DNA of 64,000 nt, taken from contig NZ_JAOQJY010000002.1 in NCBI RefSeq assembly GCF_025567525.1, forward strand, positions 178,362-242,361, written 5' to 3'. This document shows, piece by piece, positions 61,398-64,000 of the stretch. A model generated the notes under the pieces. It searched no databases and had not been told where the DNA came from. It worked only from the letters and a program-made list of their open reading frames with translations. This DNA comes from Gallintestinimicrobium propionicum (lineage in GTDB: Bacteria > Bacillota > Clostridia > Lachnospirales > Lachnospiraceae). The position numbers were made by a program, and so were the translations under genes. Within the stretch, counting starts at the first letter, position 1. Each line of letters opens with the position of its first letter.

Positions 61398-62789
61398 ATG
61401 GCAATTGAATATTTGGGATTAAACAGTGTCAACGGCCCCTTCGTCGTGCTGGAGGGTGTTAAGGGCGCGGCTTATGATGAGATCGTGGAGATCGTTGCAG
61501 ACGGTAAGGAAAAAAAGCTTGGCCGTATCGTAGAGATCAACGAGGACAAGGCGGTTGTACAGGTGTTTGAAGGCACAGATAACCTTTCCTTAAAAAATAC
61601 CCATACCAGACTGACTGGACATCCGATGGAAATCGGGCTGACGGATCAGCTCCTTGGCAGAACCTTTAACGGTATCGGTGCCCCGATCGACAATCTTGGT
61701 GAAGTTGCAGCAGAAAAATATGCAGATGTAAACGGAAAACCGTTAAATCCGGTATCCAGAGAATATCCCCGTAACTATATCCGTACCGGTATTTCTGCGA
61801 TCGACGGTCTGACGACCCTGATCCGCGGACAGAAGCTGCCGATTTTCTCCGGAAACGGTCTGCCTCATGACCAGCTGGCTGCACAGATCGTGCGTCAGGC
61901 ATCTCTGGGAGATAACTCCGATGAGAAATTCGCAGTTGTATTTGCTGCGATGGGTGTAAAATATGATGTTGCAGAATATTTCCGCCATACCTTTGCGGAA
62001 AGCGGGGTATCCGATCACGTTGTCATGTTCCTGAACCTGGCAAATGACCCGGTTGTAGAACGTCTGATCACACCCAAGGTAGCGCTGACGGTAGCAGAAT
62101 ATCTGGCATTTGAGAAGCATATGCACATCCTTGTTATCCTGACGGATATGACCTCCTTTGCAGAGGCGATGCGTGAGGTTTCTTCGAGTAAGGGTGAAAT
62201 CCCGTCCAGAAAAGGGTATCCGGGTTATCTGTATTCCGAGCTGGCGACGATTTATGAACGTGCGGGTATTGTAGAAGGAATCGACGGTTCCGTAACGCAG
62301 ATCCCGATTCTGACCATGCCCAACGATGATATCACACACCCGATCCCCGACCTGACCGGTTATATTACAGAAGGGCAGATCGTTTTGGATCGTGCGCTGC
62401 ATGGACAAGGGGTATACCCTCCGGTCAATGTACTGCCCAGTCTGTCCCGTCTGATGAAGGATGGTATCGGTGAGGGCTATACCAGAGCGGATCATCAGGC
62501 TGTCGCAAACCAGCTGTTTTCTTCTTACGCAAAGGTGGGCGATGCGAGAGCACTGGCGAGCGTTATCGGTGAAGATGAGTTGTCTGCGCTGGATAAAAAA
62601 TACCTGGCATTCGGTAAAAAGTTCGAGAAATACTTCGTCGGTCAGCGGGAGGATGAAAACAGAACCATTATCGATACCCTGGAGATCGGCTGGAGCCTTT
62701 TGCGCATGCTGCCCAGAGAAGAACTGGATCGTGTGGATACAAAGATCCTGGACGAGTATTATGACAAACAGGGTCGTGTACTGGAATAA
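61398..62789 (+). CDS. V-type ATPase subunit B
   Basis: A 463-residue non-catalytic nucleotide-binding subunit. It lacks a P-loop, as B subunits do, and carries YPGYLYSELATIYERAG and the GSVTQIPILTMPNDDITHPIPDLTGYITEGQI block. The ATG at 61398 follows GGAGGG by eight bases; an in-frame ATG at 61383 overlaps that site. Confidence 0.97.
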   Translation: MAIEYLGLNSVNGPFVVLEGVKGAAYDEIVEIVADGKEKKLGRIVEINEDKAVVQVFEGTDNLSLKNTHTRLTGHPMEIGLTDQLLGRTFNGIGAPIDNLGEVAAEKYADVNGKPLNPVSREYPRNYIRTGISAIDGLTTLIRGQKLPIFSGNGLPHDQLAAQIVRQASLGDNSDEKFAVVFAAMGVKYDVAEYFRHTFAESGVSDHVVMFLNLANDPVVERLITPKVALTVAEYLAFEKHMHILVILTDMTSFAEAMREVSSSKGEIPSRKGYPGYLYSELATIYERAGIVEGIDGSVTQIPILTMPNDDITHPIPDLTGYITEGQIVLDRALHGQGVYPPVNVLPSLSRLMKDGIGEGYTRADHQAVANQLFSSYAKVGDARALASVIGEDELSALDKKYLAFGKKFEKYFVGQREDENRTIIDTLEIGWSLLRMLPREELDRVDTKILDEYYDKQGRVLE

Positions 62790-62801
62790 GGAGCGTTATC
62801 T

Positions 62802-63419
62802 ATGAATACAAACGCATTTCCCACAAAAGGTAACCTGATGCTGGCGAAAAACTCCCTGACGCTTGCAAAGCAGGGCTATGAGCTGATGGATAAAAAACGG
62901 AATATCCTGATCCGGGAGCTGATGAATCTGATCGAAGAGGCGAAAACGATCCAATCAGAGATTGACGCTACGTTTACGGAGGCATACCAGGCGCTTCAGC
63001 AGGCAAATATAGAGGTGGGCATTCATTCTGTGCAGGAAATTGCAAAGGCGATTCCTGCAGAGGATTCTGTGCGTATCAAAACAAGAAGCATCATGGGCAC
63101 AGAGATCCCACTGGTAAGCTGCGAGGAGGAGAAAAAAATCCCCTATTACGGCTTTTATAATTCCAGTGAGTCGGTGGATGCTGCCCGGGAAAGCTTTTTA
63201 AAGGTAAAGGAGCTGACCGTCCGCCTGTCCATGGTGGAAAACTCCGCCTACCGTCTTGCAATGAATATCCGCAAGACGCAGAAGCGTGCAAACGCCCTGA
63301 AAAATATAACGATTCCATCTTATACGATTCTCGTAAAGGATATCAGCAACGCCCTCGAAGAAAAAGAACGTGAGGAGTTTACGCGTCTGAAGGTCATTAA
63401 GAGAAATATGAACCACTAA
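62802..63419 (+). CDS. V-type ATPase subunit D
   Basis: A 205-residue coiled-coil rotor axle subunit with the N-terminal PTKGNLMLAKNSLTLAKQGYELMDKKR segment and a C-terminal RRANALKNI-like helix (KRANALKNITIP). AAGGAG precedes the start. It is the last gene of the operon; a probable terminator follows. Confidence 0.95.
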   Translation: MNTNAFPTKGNLMLAKNSLTLAKQGYELMDKKRNILIRELMNLIEEAKTIQSEIDATFTEAYQALQQANIEVGIHSVQEIAKAIPAEDSVRIKTRSIMGTEIPLVSCEEEKKIPYYGFYNSSESVDAARESFLKVKELTVRLSMVENSAYRLAMNIRKTQKRANALKNITIPSYTILVKDISNALEEKEREEFTRLKVIKRNMNH

Positions 63420-63489
63420 AGCAGCTTGCCAGAAGGATATCTGGAATCGCTGTCATAGTAGAAAACGTCTGCAGGAAGCTGGTAGCAAT

Positions 63490-63513
63490 CCCACTTTTTG
63501 CGGGCGTTTTTTT
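63490..63513 (+). terminator. Probable terminator of the V-ATPase operon
   Basis: A short stem (CCC-A-C / G-C-GGG around a T-rich loop) is followed by CGTTTTTTT. The stem is weak with one mismatch, but position and U-run fit. Confidence 0.5.
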
Positions 63514-63624
63514 GTGTTGTTCCAGTTTATTCGTAGTTTTCGGATGCAGCTTCCATGCCTGCAGGAAAATCTGTAGACAGTAACCTTGCGTTTACGCCTG
63601 GCAAAAAAAAGTTTTAAAAAGCTG

Positions 63625-63653
63625 TTGACAGAACAGAAAAACGCTGATAAAAT
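63625..63653 (+). promoter_or_regulatory. Tandem promoter P1 (rrn-like)
   Basis: TTGACA-17-TAAAAT with a TGA just before the -10. First of four near-identical units in the 581-base gap that ends the window. Confidence 0.8.
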
Positions 63654-63711
63654 ATCTATCTGTTGCGGCAAACGGCTGCAACATGAACTTCTAAAAAAGT
63701 TCAAAAAGTGC

Positions 63712-63740
63712 TTGACATCGACAAATAGTCCTGATATACT
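63712..63740 (+). promoter_or_regulatory. Tandem promoter P2 (rrn-like)
   Basis: TTGACA-17-TATACT with TGA before the -10, 87 bases after P1. A TGTTGCGGC(A/G)AACG word follows P1 and P2. Confidence 0.85.
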
Positions 63741-63809
63741 TTATGACTGTTGCGGCGAACGAAAGCAACACGGATTTCTGAAAAGAAATTCAAAAAAATA
63801 AAAAACTGC

Positions 63810-63838
63810 TTGACATGAACAGAAAGTTCTGATAAAAC
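63810..63838 (+). promoter_or_regulatory. Tandem promoter P3 (rrn-like)
   Basis: TTGACA-17-TAAAAC with TGA before the -10, 98 bases after P2. Confidence 0.8.
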
Positions 63839-63909
63839 AATGAACTGTTGCTGCGAGTGATGAGTAATCAGGTTTCGAAAGAAACTTGAAAATAAAATGA
63901 AAAAAGTTC

Positions 63910-63938
63910 TTGACAAACAGAACTGCTTATGATAAACT
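63910..63938 (+). promoter_or_regulatory. Tandem promoter P4 (rrn-like)
   Basis: TTGACA-17-TAAACT with TGA before the -10, 100 bases after P3. No gene follows before the window ends. Confidence 0.8.
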
Positions 63939-63968
63939 CAATAAGCTGTCTGAACGACAGGAACGAAA

Positions 63969-64000
63969 GTTCTTCTGGAAATACTTCCAATAAGAAGAAC
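63969..64000 (+). repeat. Hairpin at the right edge
   Basis: GTTCTTCT pairs with AGAAGAAC around an inner GGAA-ATAC-TTCC stem. It would lie in the leader of transcripts from the four tandem promoters and may be cut by the window edge. Confidence 0.5.

Noticed and set aside
63601..64000. Start of a 16S rRNA gene inside the window
   Set aside because: Only promoters and a leader hairpin are visible; no conserved 16S 5' sequence is present before the edge.

Overview
The window looks like chromosomal DNA of a spore-forming-lineage Clostridia, most likely a Lachnospiraceae member. The grounds are Shine-Dalgarno-led genes (AGGAGG type, with several GTG and TTG starts), sigma-A type promoters, a Spo0A-type DNA-binding domain, a V-type ATPase operon and Gram-positive cell-wall genes (LCP ligase, GH25 lysozyme). 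No species can be named from sequence alone. By eye, positions 1 to about 7,100 are clearly AT-richer than the rest.

Positions 1-18,000 are an accessory surface-glycan region. It holds polytopic membrane proteins with GT-C-like features (DUF6056-like pair, DUF6077-like split gene), an acyltransferase-3, and two MBOAT + SGNH-like acylation modules flanking an FkbH-like HAD/GNAT protein. A noncanonical SGNH protein, a pair of half-size EamA/SMR-type carriers, a zinc-ribbon protein and a membrane-anchored GH25 muramidase follow. Spacers between these genes are often packed with hairpins.

Positions 19,000-38,500 encode a rhamnose-containing polysaccharide pathway: rmlB, rmlA and rmlC (no rmlD in the window), a Wzm/Wzt-type ABC exporter, a methyltransferase with a kinase-like segment, five GT2 glycosyltransferases, a phosphoglucomutase, a WbaP-type initiating transferase and an LCP-family wall ligase. 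A plausible reading is: initiation by the phosphotransferase, dTDP-rhamnose-dependent extension, possible capping by the methyltransferase/kinase-like protein, ABC export, then attachment to peptidoglycan by LCP.

Positions 38,600-44,500 form a proteostasis cluster: an HtrA serine protease, a ClpX with a long acidic insert, a Csp-type subtilase and a signal-peptidase-II-like protein. Next come metNIQ (methionine uptake) behind two promoters and a structured leader, a 586-bp repeat-rich spacer, a DUF6044-like membrane protein, a radical SAM/SPASM protein, a convergent FAD oxidoreductase, a receiver-less Spo0A-like regulator and a LysR regulator divergent from the V-ATPase operon.

The complete V-ATPase operon (order H/G-like, C, I, K, F, E, A, B, D) fills 54,924-63,419. 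The window ends in four tandem promoters of the kind that precede rRNA operons, so an rrn operon probably starts just past the right edge.
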